From DASZIT01 sp036489495 (GTDB lineage Bacteria; Actinomycetota; Acidimicrobiia; Acidimicrobiales; RAAP-2): a stretch of 33,508 bases of DNA. The notes beneath the pieces were generated by a model. That model was not told the origin of the DNA. It saw nothing but the letters and a program-made list of their open reading frames with translations, and ran no database searches. Location of the stretch: contig DASXFR010000112.1 in assembly GCA_036489495.1 (NCBI GenBank), forward strand, positions 1 to 33,508, in the 5' to 3' direction. The position numbers were made by a program, and so were the translations under genes. Each line of letters begins with the position of its first letter. The stretch's first letter is position 1. This document shows, one piece after another, positions 15,147-23,474 of the stretch.

Positions 15147-16520
15147 TCAGCGGCTGGACGCCTCCGGGGGTCCATCGGAGAGGCCGGCGGGCCGGATCCG
15201 GCGGGCGAGTCCGGAAGCGAGGAGCACCAGCGCGGGTGCCGCCAGTACCACCAGGCACACCTCGAACGGGGCCCGGAACCGGACCTGTCCGAAGACCAGC
15301 GCGCTGACCAACGTCACCACCCCAGCGGGGACCAGCAGGTACCACTGCCGGATCCGGCGGCGGCGGAGGATGGCGATGCCGGCGATACCCAACGGGAGGA
15401 GGGCGTAGTAGACCCACAGACCGGCCAGCGAGGCGGGGACCGGCCGGCCCTCGTTCACGTCCCCGTCGGCCATCTGAATCGGTTGGTAGAAGTCCCACAA
15501 CCGGCCGATACGGGCGGCCACCACCACCGGCAGCCGGCCGGCGTGATGCTCGGCGTATTGCACCGCAGCATGTTGATCGCGGGACGACTGCACCGACTCG
15601 TCGACGGCGCTGGATCCGGAAGTCGCGCACTTCAGCGTCCAGGACCCGAGATAGGCGCCGCTGTAGGTCTGCGGGCAGTTGGCCCCCAGCAGCGCGATCC
15701 CTTCGCCGGTCGAGATGTAGGTGGCGTCCTGGAAGGCGGCGAGGTTCCGGCCCACCCACGGGGCCAGGACGATGGCGGCGGCCAGGAGCCCGATTCCCAG
15801 GAGGCCGAACCGCCGGCGGAGGGGCAACCGGGTGACGGCCAGGGCGGCCGGCACCAGCAGGCCGGGGATGAACAGGACCAGTTCGGCCCGCACCAGCGCC
15901 TCGCCGGCACACGCCGCCCCGACCAACCCGGCACTGACGAAAGTCGGGGACCGCCGAAGCCGCACCACCGCCAGGAGGATCAACGCCATGAACAGCATGG
16001 CCGGGGTCTCCGACATCACGATGCCACTGGGAATCCAGAAGTTCGGCGCCAACGCCGCGAGTCCGGCGGCGGTGAGACCGACCCAGGGTCCGGCCACCGC
16101 CCGGCCCAGGAGTCCGACGCAGAGGACCACCGCGGCACCCAGCACCGCCATGGTGAGCCGCTGGACGGTCGTCCCGGCGTGGAGGCCGACGACGAAGTTG
16201 ACCGAACCCAGGAGCAACGACGTCAACGGCGGGTGGGCGGCGGTCGGCACCGAGCTGAACGGGGCCCGAAAGAACTGTCCCTGCTTCAATTCGTTGGCGG
16301 TGACCCCGTACCAAAACGAGTCGTAGAACTTGCCGTTCTGGTGGCGGGTGACCAGCAGTACGTAGCCGACCCGGAAGGCCAGACCGCTGGCCACGATTCC
16401 GGTGAGGGCGACCCCGAAGCGACGGGGGCGCATCGACCCGCCGATGGTCGAGGGACCGGCATCGGCGGCGGCAGCGACCTCCGGGGCGGCGTCGACGCTG
16501 GGCGGGCTCGGCGACGTCAT
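15147..16520 (-). CDS. Polytopic membrane glycosyltransferase, GT39/ArnT-like (GT-C fold)
   Basis: The product has 457 residues from ATG 16520. About 30 low-complexity residues precede a first membrane helix (GVALTGIVASGLAFRVGYVLL); at least eight further hydrophobic helices follow. The first outer loop has FYDSFWYGVTANELKQGQFF (Tyr-Asp in the acidic position of GT-C enzymes) and AHPPLTSLLLG, the usual H-P-P motif. A late outer loop has GEGIALLGANCPQTYSGAYL and LKC, a probable disulphide pair common to actinobacterial members. Such enzymes move a sugar from a polyprenyl-phosphate donor outside the membrane. Donor and acceptor are unknown. It is divergent from the TetR gene (100 bases) and upstream of the GH43-like lipoprotein. 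Confidence 0.82.
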   Translation of the reverse strand: MTSPSPPSVDAAPEVAAAADAGPSTIGGSMRPRRFGVALTGIVASGLAFRVGYVLLVTRHQNGKFYDSFWYGVTANELKQGQFFRAPFSSVPTAAHPPLTSLLLGSVNFVVGLHAGTTVQRLTMAVLGAAVVLCVGLLGRAVAGPWVGLTAAGLAALAPNFWIPSGIVMSETPAMLFMALILLAVVRLRRSPTFVSAGLVGAACAGEALVRAELVLFIPGLLVPAALAVTRLPLRRRFGLLGIGLLAAAIVLAPWVGRNLAAFQDATYISTGEGIALLGANCPQTYSGAYLGSWTLKCATSGSSAVDESVQSSRDQHAAVQYAEHHAGRLPVVVAARIGRLWDFYQPIQMADGDVNEGRPVPASLAGLWVYYALLPLGIAGIAILRRRRIRQWYLLVPAGVVTLVSALVFGQVRFRAPFEVCLVVLAAPALVLLASGLARRIRPAGLSDGPPEASSR

Positions 16521-16586
16521 CGGCCGACCCCGACCCTCATTTTCCGGCTCGGGCACCTGGATATGCTGCCAGAGGGACGAGGAGCG

Positions 16587-16607
16587 GCCGGGCGATGATC
16601 GCCGGGC
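16587..16607. promoter_or_regulatory. 21-base near-perfect palindrome, candidate TetR operator
   Basis: Half-sites GCCGGGCGAT (16587-16596) and ATCGCCGGGC (16598-16607) flank one central G and match at nine of ten positions. The palindrome ends directly before the AAGGAGG ribosome-binding site of the TetR-family gene and lies in the 100-base region shared with the divergent GT39-like gene. Its length, odd-centred symmetry and place fit a TetR dimer operator, giving autorepression and possibly control of the glycosyltransferase. Confidence 0.55.
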
Positions 16608-16620
16608 AAGGAGGGCTCGG

Positions 16621-17268
16621 GTGGCACCTGCGGCACCCAGGGTGAGGATGGACCCCCAGGTACGCCTGGCCATCCTCAAGGGCTTCGCTCGCCAGGTGTT
16701 CGCCGAGCGGGGTTACTCGACGAGTGGGCTGGCCGAGATCGCCGAGCGGGCCGAGGTGTCCAAGACCCTCCTCTATCACTACTTCCCCGACGGCCGGCCG
16801 GAGATCATGGCCGCGGTGATGGACGGTCTGCTGGCCGACCTCACCGCCGCCACCGCCGAGGCCCTCGACCGGGCCGCCAGCCTCGACGCTCGCATCCGGA
16901 ACTGGGTGGAAGCCTTCCTCACCTTCTTCGTCGACCAGCCCGACGCCTTCCGACTGCTCTTCCGGGAGCCGTGGGGATCGGGAGACCCGTTGGTGACCGT
17001 CCGCTCCTTTCGGGCCATGGTCGACCTCTCCCGCCAACTGGTGGATCCGTTCGGGCTCAACGACGCATCGGCGGCCGCCCTGGTCACCCTGACCACCGGG
17101 ACCATCGGCTTGGTGGTGGCGGTGACCGAGCAGGTGCTGGCCGGTCAGGCGGAGTATGACACCGCTGCCGAGTCGGCGGCTGACTTCGTCATCGGCGGCA
17201 TCAGCGGTCTCCGCCCACCAGCACCCGGGGCACCCGCGGACCGATCCCGCACACCACCTCGTAGTTGA
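16621..17268 (+). CDS. TetR-family transcriptional regulator
   Basis: The product has 215 residues from GTG 16621, with AAGGAGG six bases upstream deciding the start. The N-terminal TetR DNA-binding domain spans about residues 13-60: RLAILKGFARQVFAERGY, then the helix-turn-helix STSGLAEIAERAEVSKTLLYHYFPDG. The C-terminal ligand or dimer domain contains FFVDQPDAFRLLFREPWGSG and ends in a Pro/Arg-rich tail. Ligand is unknown. It is divergent from the GT39-like membrane glycosyltransferase, and a palindrome immediately upstream (16587-16607) is the likely binding site. Its last 68 bases overlap the end of alr on the other strand. Control of the neighbouring envelope genes is inferred from position only. 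Confidence 0.9.
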   Translation: MAPAAPRVRMDPQVRLAILKGFARQVFAERGYSTSGLAEIAERAEVSKTLLYHYFPDGRPEIMAAVMDGLLADLTAATAEALDRAASLDARIRNWVEAFLTFFVDQPDAFRLLFREPWGSGDPLVTVRSFRAMVDLSRQLVDPFGLNDASAAALVTLTTGTIGLVVAVTEQVLAGQAEYDTAAESAADFVIGGISGLRPPAPGAPADRSRTPPRS

Positions 17269-18373
17269 TGGTGCCGAGCCGATCGGCCCACTCGGTGGCG
17301 GTGATCTCCTCTCCGGCTTGGCGCCCGATGAGCACCACCTCGTCGCCCGGGTTGACCTCCGGGTGCCCGGCCGGTCCGCAGTCGACCATGATCTGGTCCA
17401 TGGTCACCACCCCGGCCAGCGGTCGCCGAACCCCGCCGATCAGCACCTCGCCGGCCGTGTCGAACAGCCGGCGGGGCACGCCGTCGGCGTAGCCGAGGGG
17501 GATGGTGGCCACCTGCGAGCGCACCTCCAGCGGGCGGCGGCGCCCGTAGGACGGCCGCTCCCCCGTGTCCAGCCAGCGGCACATCGACACCTGGGCGCGC
17601 AGTGACAGCACCGGCTCCAACCGGCCGCCGCCGGTGGCGTCGGACAGCTGGGCGGCCAACTCGGGGGTCGGGCTCAACCCGTAGAGGGCGATGCCACACC
17701 TGACCATGTCCAGGCGGGCCTCGGGGAAGGCAATGGCGCCGGCCGAGTTGGCGACATGGCGGCAGGGTGGCCGGAGGCCGGCGGCCAGCAGGTCGTCGTG
17801 GGCCGACCGGAACCGGTCGAGCTGGGTGCGGGTGAAGTCGACATCGGCCCGGCCGGCGCCGTCGGCCACCGCCAGGTGGGTCCACAGGGCGGCCAGGCGG
17901 AGTCGGGGGTCGGCGCCGATGGCGGTGGCCAGCGCCACCGTGCTCCCGGGCTCCGCTCCCACCCGGTGCATGCCGGTATTGACCTTCAGATGGACATCGA
18001 CCGGACCGAAGTCGCCGGCCGCCGCGGCGCGACCCAGGGCCCGGACCCCGTCGGCGGAGTACACCGTCGGGGCCAACCGGCAGGCCAGCGCTTCCTCCAT
18101 CGCCGCCGGCGGGGGCTCGGACAGCAGCAGGATCGGGACCTGGATACCCGCCTCCCGGAGCACCACTCCTTCTTCGACCAGGGCCACGGCCAGCCAACCC
18201 GCCCCCCCGGCCAGCGCCGCCCGGGCCAGGGGCACCGCCCCGTGCCCGTACCCGTCGGCCTTCACCACCGCGCAGAGCTCGGACGGGCCGACCAGCCGGG
18301 CCAGCAGCGACGCGTTGCGCTGGGCGGCCCCCAGGTCGATCTCGGCCCACGCCGGCCGCAGCCGGTCAGCCAT
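17201..18373 (-). CDS. alr: Alanine racemase
   Basis: Alr is a PLP-dependent enzyme that makes D-alanine for peptidoglycan. It has 390 residues. The PLP lysine is Lys38 in AVVKADGYGHG, the catalytic tyrosine is Tyr276 in PSYG, followed by IPLGYADGVPR and the VTMDQIMVD loop; LWTHLAVAD, HVANSAG and VRCGIALYG are also family motifs. The ATG at 18373 overlaps the nnrD stop by eight bases; an upstream GTG (18403) would add ten residues and is less typical. Its end overlaps the TetR gene tail to tail. It closes the run rpsI-glmM-glmS-acpS-nnrD-alr. Confidence 0.96.
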   Translation of the reverse strand: MADRLRPAWAEIDLGAAQRNASLLARLVGPSELCAVVKADGYGHGAVPLARAALAGGAGWLAVALVEEGVVLREAGIQVPILLLSEPPPAAMEEALACRLAPTVYSADGVRALGRAAAAGDFGPVDVHLKVNTGMHRVGAEPGSTVALATAIGADPRLRLAALWTHLAVADGAGRADVDFTRTQLDRFRSAHDDLLAAGLRPPCRHVANSAGAIAFPEARLDMVRCGIALYGLSPTPELAAQLSDATGGGRLEPVLSLRAQVSMCRWLDTGERPSYGRRRPLEVRSQVATIPLGYADGVPRRLFDTAGEVLIGGVRRPLAGVVTMDQIMVDCGPAGHPEVNPGDEVVLIGRQAGEEITATEWADRLGTINYEVVCGIGPRVPRVLVGGDR

Positions 18374-19757
18374 GATGGCCACGCCGGTGTTGGCCGGCGG
18401 CACCCAGGTCGGAGAGGACCGAGGAGACCAGCACCGGCAGGTCGCCGGCCACCAGCCCCTGCCTCGGACCCCGATCGGCGGCCCGGCCGTGCACGTGGGC
18501 GCCCAGGGCGGCGGCCTCCAACGGTGCCACCCCCCGGGCGACCATGGCGCCGATCACCCCGGAGAGGACGTCGCCGGTGCCGGCGGTGGCCAACCGGGGC
18601 GAGCCGGACATCGACACCCGGGCCGCCCCGGAGGGCTCGGCCACCGCGGTGGTGGACCCCTTGACCAGCGCCACCGTCCCCGCCGCCCGGGCCAGCCGCC
18701 GGGCCGCCCCGAACCGGTCGGGCCCGGGGGGCGCGCCCATCAGCCGTTGGTACTCGCCGTCGTGCGGGGTCAGCACCACCGGGGCCTGATGCTCGAGGGA
18801 GTGGGCGTCGTCCAGGAGGCCCAAGGCGAAGAGCCCGTCGGCGTCGATCACCACCGGGATGTCGGCGGCCGCCACCAGCCGGCGAACCTCTTCGGCCGTC
18901 TCCGGGTCGCGCCCGATGCCCGGGCCCACCACCATCGACGAGCACCGGTGGGAGGCCTCGAGGGCCGCCGCCGACCAGCCGCGCCCGGGAAGCGCCACGC
19001 TGACCGCTTCCGAGCTCGGGGTGTCGGCCAGGTCGCCGCCCGGCACCCCGAGCCGGACCATCCCCGCCCCGGTGCGCATGGCGGCTTGGGCGCAGAGGCC
19101 GGCGGCCCCGGTCATCCCCGGGGAGCCGGCCACGATCAGGACCGCCGAGCTCCACTTGTGGTCGTTCCGCCGCCGGGGCGGCAACAGCCGGGCCACGTCG
19201 GTGTCCTCCATCAGCTGGAGTTCGGCCGGCCCGACCGGGAGACCGATGTCCGCCACCGATACCCGGCCGGCCAGATCGACCCCGTCGCCCTGGAGCAGGC
19301 CGGGCTTGCGGGCGGCGAAGGTGACGGTGCGATCGGCGCGGAGCGGGGTTCCGGCAGCCTCACCGGTGTCGCCGAGCACCCCGGACGGGATGTCCACCGC
19401 CAACACCGGGGTGCCGGACACGACGGATGGGGCTTGATACTCACCCCGGAAGCCCGTCCCGTAGGCGGCATCGATGACCAGGTCCCATTCCCCGCCGATG
19501 TCCCCGCCGCCGGCGTCGACCACCGTCACCCGGGCCCCCCGGCGCCGGAGCTTGCCCGCCGCCACCCGACCATCGGCCCCGTTGTTCCCCTTGCCCGCCA
19601 CCACCAGTACCCGGCGCCCGTAGGCCCCGCCCATCATCTGGAGTCCGGCCACCGCCACCGCCTGGCCGGCCCGTTCGATCAGCACCTCCACCGGGGTCGA
19701 GGCCTGCGCCTGCCGATCGACGGACTGCATCTCGGAGACGGTGAGGACCGGTCGCAC
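18366..19757 (-). CDS. nnrD: Bifunctional NAD(P)H-hydrate epimerase / ADP-dependent dehydratase
   Basis: This two-domain repair enzyme restores damaged NAD(P)H hydrates. The epimerase half (YjeF_N, about residues 1-190) shows VLTVSEMQSVDRQA, VLVVAGKGNNGADGRVAA, DLVIDAAYGTGFRG and VLAVDIPSGVLGDTG. The dehydratase half (ribokinase-like fold, about 205-463) shows VLIVAGSPGMTGAAGL, VVGPGIGRD, VVIDADGLFAL, VVLTPHDGEYQRL and the nucleotide-site TAGTGDVLSGVIGAM. I chose GTG 19757 because VRPVLTVSEM matches the usual N-terminus; the longer reading adds an Arg-rich stretch lying over acpS. It overlaps alr by eight bases and acpS is just upstream. Fusion of both activities is common in bacteria. Confidence 0.95.
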   Translation of the reverse strand: MRPVLTVSEMQSVDRQAQASTPVEVLIERAGQAVAVAGLQMMGGAYGRRVLVVAGKGNNGADGRVAAGKLRRRGARVTVVDAGGGDIGGEWDLVIDAAYGTGFRGEYQAPSVVSGTPVLAVDIPSGVLGDTGEAAGTPLRADRTVTFAARKPGLLQGDGVDLAGRVSVADIGLPVGPAELQLMEDTDVARLLPPRRRNDHKWSSAVLIVAGSPGMTGAAGLCAQAAMRTGAGMVRLGVPGGDLADTPSSEAVSVALPGRGWSAAALEASHRCSSMVVGPGIGRDPETAEEVRRLVAAADIPVVIDADGLFALGLLDDAHSLEHQAPVVLTPHDGEYQRLMGAPPGPDRFGAARRLARAAGTVALVKGSTTAVAEPSGAARVSMSGSPRLATAGTGDVLSGVIGAMVARGVAPLEAAALGAHVHGRAADRGPRQGLVAGDLPVLVSSVLSDLGAAGQHRRGHHG

Positions 19758-19765
19758 AGCCGCGG

Positions 19766-20206
19766 CTACGACGCCGACCCGACCGGCGAACCGGCGGCGG
19801 CGACACCTTCGGCCACCACGAAGGCCATGGCCATCTCCTCGGTATGGGTCAGTGACAGGTGCCAACCGGAGACGCCCGACCGCTCGGCCAGGGCGGCGGC
19901 GGCCCGGTGGAGTCGGAGGGCGGGGGGGCCGAGGCCGACCCGGACCACCTCCACCTCGGAGAACCGGAACGCCCCGATGCCGACCCCGAGCGCCTTCATG
20001 GTGGCTTCCTTGGCCGCGAACCGGGTGGCCAGGCGCGGGACCGGGTCGGTGGCCCGGTGGCAGTAGGCCAACTCCTCCTCGGTGAACAGCCGGCCGGCCA
20101 TCGACGGGCGCCGGGCCAGCAGGCGGCGCAGTCGGGTGACCTCCACCGCGTCGACCCCGATGCCGATCAAACCGGTGCCGTCGATCGGCTGGGTCCCGGT
20201 ATCCAC
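19766..20206 (-). CDS. acpS: Holo-[acyl-carrier-protein] synthase
   Basis: AcpS moves 4'-phosphopantetheine from CoA to a serine on acyl carrier protein. The product has 146 residues. The Mg ligands are Asp19 in IGIGVDAVEVTRL and Glu67 in RFAAKEATMKAL; LFTEEELAYC, VSGWHLSLTHTEEMAMAFVV and AERSG are family features. The start is GTG 20206, giving about 12 residues before the usual IGIGVD; a TTG right before IGIGVD could be the true start. The end lies eight bases from the nnrD start, and glmS is 16 bases upstream. Confidence 0.93.
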   Translation of the reverse strand: MDTGTQPIDGTGLIGIGVDAVEVTRLRRLLARRPSMAGRLFTEEELAYCHRATDPVPRLATRFAAKEATMKALGVGIGAFRFSEVEVVRVGLGPPALRLHRAAAALAERSGVSGWHLSLTHTEEMAMAFVVAEGVAAAGSPVGSAS

Positions 20207-20222
20207 GATCCGAGGATGGCCT

Positions 20223-22079
20223 TCACTCGACGGTGACGACTTTGGCCAGGTTGCGGGGACGGTCGACGTCGAGACCGTGGAGCCGGGCCATCGAGTAGGC
20301 GAACAGCTGCAGGGGCACCACGTCCACCACCGGAGCGAACAGCTGATGGGTCTCGGGGACCCAGAGGACGGCGTCGGCCTGCCGGGCCGTCTCCTCGTCG
20401 CCGTCGTTGCCGACCAGGATCACCGTGGCGCCGCGGCTCTTCACCTCGGCCACGTTGGCCATCATCTTCTCCCACAACCGGGTACGGGTGGCGACCCCGA
20501 TGACCACCGTCCCCGGTTCCACCAGGGCGATGGGCCCGTGCTTCAGCTCCCCGGCCGGGAACCCCTCGGCCCGCAGGTAGGAGAGCTCCTTCAACTTGAG
20601 CGCGCCCTCCAGGGCCACCGGGTAGCCGACGTGGCGACCGAGGAAGATGAAGTTCTGGGCATCGCGATAGGCGGTGGCCACCGCCTCGACGTCGGCGGCC
20701 CGGCCCAGCGCCGTCTCCACCTTCCCGGGCAGGGCGCCCATGGCGTCGAGGAACACCCGGGCCTCGTGGGGATAGAGGGTCCCCCGGGTCTGGGCCAGGT
20801 AGAGGGCCAGGATCTCCAGGGCGGCGATCTGGGCCAGGTGGGTCTTGGTCGACGCCACCCCGATCTCCGGCCCGGCCCGGGTATAGAGCACGGCGTCGGC
20901 TTCCCGGGTCATGGACGAATCCACCACATTGGAGATGACCAGGATCTTGGCGTGCCACCGGCGGGCCTCCCGTAGGGCCTGCAGGGTGTCGACCGTCTCG
21001 CCGGACTGGCTCACCCCGATCACCAGGGTCCGGGAGTCGAGGACCGGGTCCCGGTAGCGGAACTCGCTGGAGATGTCGATCTCCACCGGCAACCGGGCCC
21101 AGTGCTCGATGGCGTACTTGGCCATCAGCCCGGCGTGGTAGCTGCTGCCGCAGGCCACGATGAACACCTTGTCGACGGCGCGGAGCTCGTCGTCAGAGAT
21201 GCGGACCTCGTCGAGGGCCAGGGCGCCGTCGGGCAGCACCCGGTCGAGCAGGGTGTTGGCCACCGCCATCGGCTGCTCGTACATCTCCTTGCTCATGAAG
21301 TCGGGGTAGCCGTCCTTCCGGGCGGCATCCAGGTCGTAGTCGACGATGCGCTCGGGCGGGTCCACCTCGGTCCCGTCCAGGGTGGTCACCCGGATCGACC
21401 CCGGGCGCAGCTCGGCGATCTGGTCGTCCTCCAGGAGCAGGAAGGACCGGGTGTGCCCGAGCAGGGCGGGGATGTCCGAGGCCAGGAACGCCTCCGTCTC
21501 GGTGAGCCCCATCACCAACGGGGAGACCCGGCGGGCGGCCACGATGAGGTCAGGCTCGCCGGCATGGATGACGGCGATGGCGAAGTAGCCGCGCACCCGG
21601 CCGAGGGTCTCCCGGACCGCGCCGACCAGGCCGGCCTCGGGATGGGCGGCAAGATCCGATTCGATCAGGTGGGCGAGTACCTCGGTGTCGGTCTCCGACT
21701 CCAGATGGTGGCCGTTGCGGACCAGCTCGTCGCTGAGCTCCAGGTGGTTCTCGATGATCCCGTTGTGGACCAGCGCCAGCTGGCCACTGCAGTCGACGTG
21801 GGGGTGGGCGTTCCCTTCCGATGGGCGGCCGTGGGTGGCCCAGCGGGTGTGACCGATGCCGGTGGAGGCGTCGGTCGGGGCGTCCTCGGCCCGCTTCCTC
21901 AGGTCCTCGAGCGACCGGGTGCCGTTGGCCGCCCGGGCCCGCCACGGCCCGTCACCGGCGGTGGTCGGGAGCACCGACAGCCCGGCGGAGTCGTAGCCGC
22001 GGTACTCGAGCCGGGTCAGCCCCTCGAGCAGGACGTCAAGGGTGTTTCCGCCTCCGGTGATCCCGATGATGCCGCACAT
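20223..22079 (-). CDS. glmS: Glutamine-fructose-6-phosphate aminotransferase (isomerising)
   Basis: GlmS makes glucosamine-6-phosphate from fructose-6-phosphate and glutamine, the first committed step to UDP-GlcNAc. It has 618 residues. The start ATG 22079 places the nucleophile Cys at position 2 (MCGIIGITG), which fixes the start because the initiator Met must be removed. The Ntn glutaminase shows LEYRGYDSAG, GHTRWATHG and HNGIIENH. Two SIS sugar-isomerase domains show VACGSSYHAG, SQSGETVDTL, STKTHLAQI, GALKLKELSYLRAEGF and the terminal PRNLAKVVTVE. It follows glmM by 11 bases. No ribozyme-type leader was found. Confidence 0.98.
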   Translation of the reverse strand: MCGIIGITGGGNTLDVLLEGLTRLEYRGYDSAGLSVLPTTAGDGPWRARAANGTRSLEDLRKRAEDAPTDASTGIGHTRWATHGRPSEGNAHPHVDCSGQLALVHNGIIENHLELSDELVRNGHHLESETDTEVLAHLIESDLAAHPEAGLVGAVRETLGRVRGYFAIAVIHAGEPDLIVAARRVSPLVMGLTETEAFLASDIPALLGHTRSFLLLEDDQIAELRPGSIRVTTLDGTEVDPPERIVDYDLDAARKDGYPDFMSKEMYEQPMAVANTLLDRVLPDGALALDEVRISDDELRAVDKVFIVACGSSYHAGLMAKYAIEHWARLPVEIDISSEFRYRDPVLDSRTLVIGVSQSGETVDTLQALREARRWHAKILVISNVVDSSMTREADAVLYTRAGPEIGVASTKTHLAQIAALEILALYLAQTRGTLYPHEARVFLDAMGALPGKVETALGRAADVEAVATAYRDAQNFIFLGRHVGYPVALEGALKLKELSYLRAEGFPAGELKHGPIALVEPGTVVIGVATRTRLWEKMMANVAEVKSRGATVILVGNDGDEETARQADAVLWVPETHQLFAPVVDVVPLQLFAYSMARLHGLDVDRPRNLAKVVTVE

Positions 22080-22090
22080 TGGGTCCGAGG

Positions 22091-23470
22091 CTACTTGGCC
22101 GGTCGGCCGGGAGGGGTCGCCGCCGCCTGCAGCTCGTGCCTGACCAGGGTGCTCAACCGCTGGGCGATGGCCTCGGCCACCCCGTCCCCGGTCGCCTCCA
22201 CCATCACCCGCACCAGCGGCTCGGTCCCGCTGGGCCGGAGCAGGACCCGGCCCTCGGCGCCGAGGTTGGCCTCCTCCTCGGCCACCGCCGACCACACCGC
22301 ACTGGCGGTCGCCAACAGCCCGGGGTCGGGGACGGCCACGTTCAACAGCACCTGGGGGACCCGGTCGACCAGGCCGTCGAGCAGCTCGGCCAGGGGCTTG
22401 CCCGACCTCGCCATCAGGTCGGCCAGCATCAGGCCGGTGAGAAGCCCGTCACCGGTGGTGGCCAACCGCCGGAAGACGATGTGCCCCGACTGCTCTCCCC
22501 CCAACGCCAGACCGTCGGCGTCGAGGGCGGCCAGGACGTTGCGGTCGCCCACCGGGGTCTGCTTGACGGTGATCCCCCGGGTCTCCATGGCCTGGCTGAA
22601 GCCGAGGTTGGTCATGACCGTCACCACCACGGTGTTGCCGGCCAGCTGGCCGCGGTCGGCCAGGTCGATGGCGAACAGGGCGAGGAGCTCGTCCCCCCCG
22701 ACGGTGGCTCCGGCCGCGTCCACCGCCAGCAGCCGGTCGGCGTCCCCGTCGAGGGCCAGCCCCAGATCGGCGCCGTGCTCCACCACCGCGCCGGCCAGGG
22801 TGTCGGTGTGGGTGGATCCGCATCCGGCGTTGATATTGGCGCCGTCCGGCTCACAGCCAATGGCCAGCACTTCGGCTCCCACCTGCTCGTAGAGGCGGGC
22901 GGCGATGTCCGAGGCGGCCCCGTTGGCCCCGTCGACCACCAGCTTGAGCCCGTCGAGACGGCGGCCCTCCAGCAGGGAGACCAGGTGGGTGAGGTAGGCG
23001 TCGGCGGCGCTGGGCTCGCTCATCAACCGGCCGACCCCGAAGCCCTCCGGAGGTCGGGGGCCTTTGACGGCTACATCCAGCACCTGATCGAGCTCGTCCT
23101 CGATGGCCGTCTCCGCCTCCACCGACAACTTGGTCCCGCCCCGGCCGAACAGTTTGATGCCGTTGTCGGCGAACAGGTTGTGAGAGGCGGAGACCACCGC
23201 CCCGGGGATGTCGCGGGTGGCGGACAGCCAGGCGATGGCCGGGGTGGGCAGGACCCCGACGTCGATCACGTCCGCCCCTTCGCCGGCCAGACCGGCCGAG
23301 AGGGCGGCCTGGAGCATCGGGGACGAGCGGCGGGTGTCCCGGCCGACCACGAAGGTGGTGGCTAGGAGCTTGCGGGCCGTGGCCCGGCCGAGGGCCAGGA
23401 CCAGCTCCGGTGACAGCTCGGCGTTGGCCACTCCCCGAACACCGTCGGTGCCGAATCGTGCGCGGCCCAT
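22091..23470 (-). CDS. glmM: Phosphoglucosamine mutase
   Basis: GlmM interconverts glucosamine-6- and glucosamine-1-phosphate in UDP-GlcNAc synthesis. It has 459 residues. Motifs are RFGTDGVRGVAN, the phosphoserine site VSASHNLFADNGIK (catalytic Ser96), the Mg-binding DGDADRLLAVD, GEQSGHIVF and the phosphate-binding LRPSGTEPLVRVMVE. The ATG lies four bases after the rpsI stop, so it is joined to the ribosomal rplM-rpsI transcript, an arrangement long known in actinobacteria (mrsA). Confidence 0.97.
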   Translation of the reverse strand: MGRARFGTDGVRGVANAELSPELVLALGRATARKLLATTFVVGRDTRRSSPMLQAALSAGLAGEGADVIDVGVLPTPAIAWLSATRDIPGAVVSASHNLFADNGIKLFGRGGTKLSVEAETAIEDELDQVLDVAVKGPRPPEGFGVGRLMSEPSAADAYLTHLVSLLEGRRLDGLKLVVDGANGAASDIAARLYEQVGAEVLAIGCEPDGANINAGCGSTHTDTLAGAVVEHGADLGLALDGDADRLLAVDAAGATVGGDELLALFAIDLADRGQLAGNTVVVTVMTNLGFSQAMETRGITVKQTPVGDRNVLAALDADGLALGGEQSGHIVFRRLATTGDGLLTGLMLADLMARSGKPLAELLDGLVDRVPQVLLNVAVPDPGLLATASAVWSAVAEEEANLGAEGRVLLRPSGTEPLVRVMVEATGDGVAEAIAQRLSTLVRHELQAAATPPGRPAK

Positions 23471-23474
23471 GGGC

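Noticed and set aside
14809..16314. 501-codon minus-strand frame over the glycosyltransferase
   Set aside because: Arg/Gly/Pro-rich out-of-frame reading of the GT39-like gene, which has clear membrane helices in its own frame.
17691..20066. 791-codon plus-strand open frame over alr, nnrD and acpS
   Set aside because: It crosses three well-supported minus-strand genes and has shadow-like Arg/Pro/Gly composition.
21102..23365. Long plus-strand open frames opposite glmS and glmM
   Set aside because: Both real genes show complete catalytic motifs; these frames are shadows.
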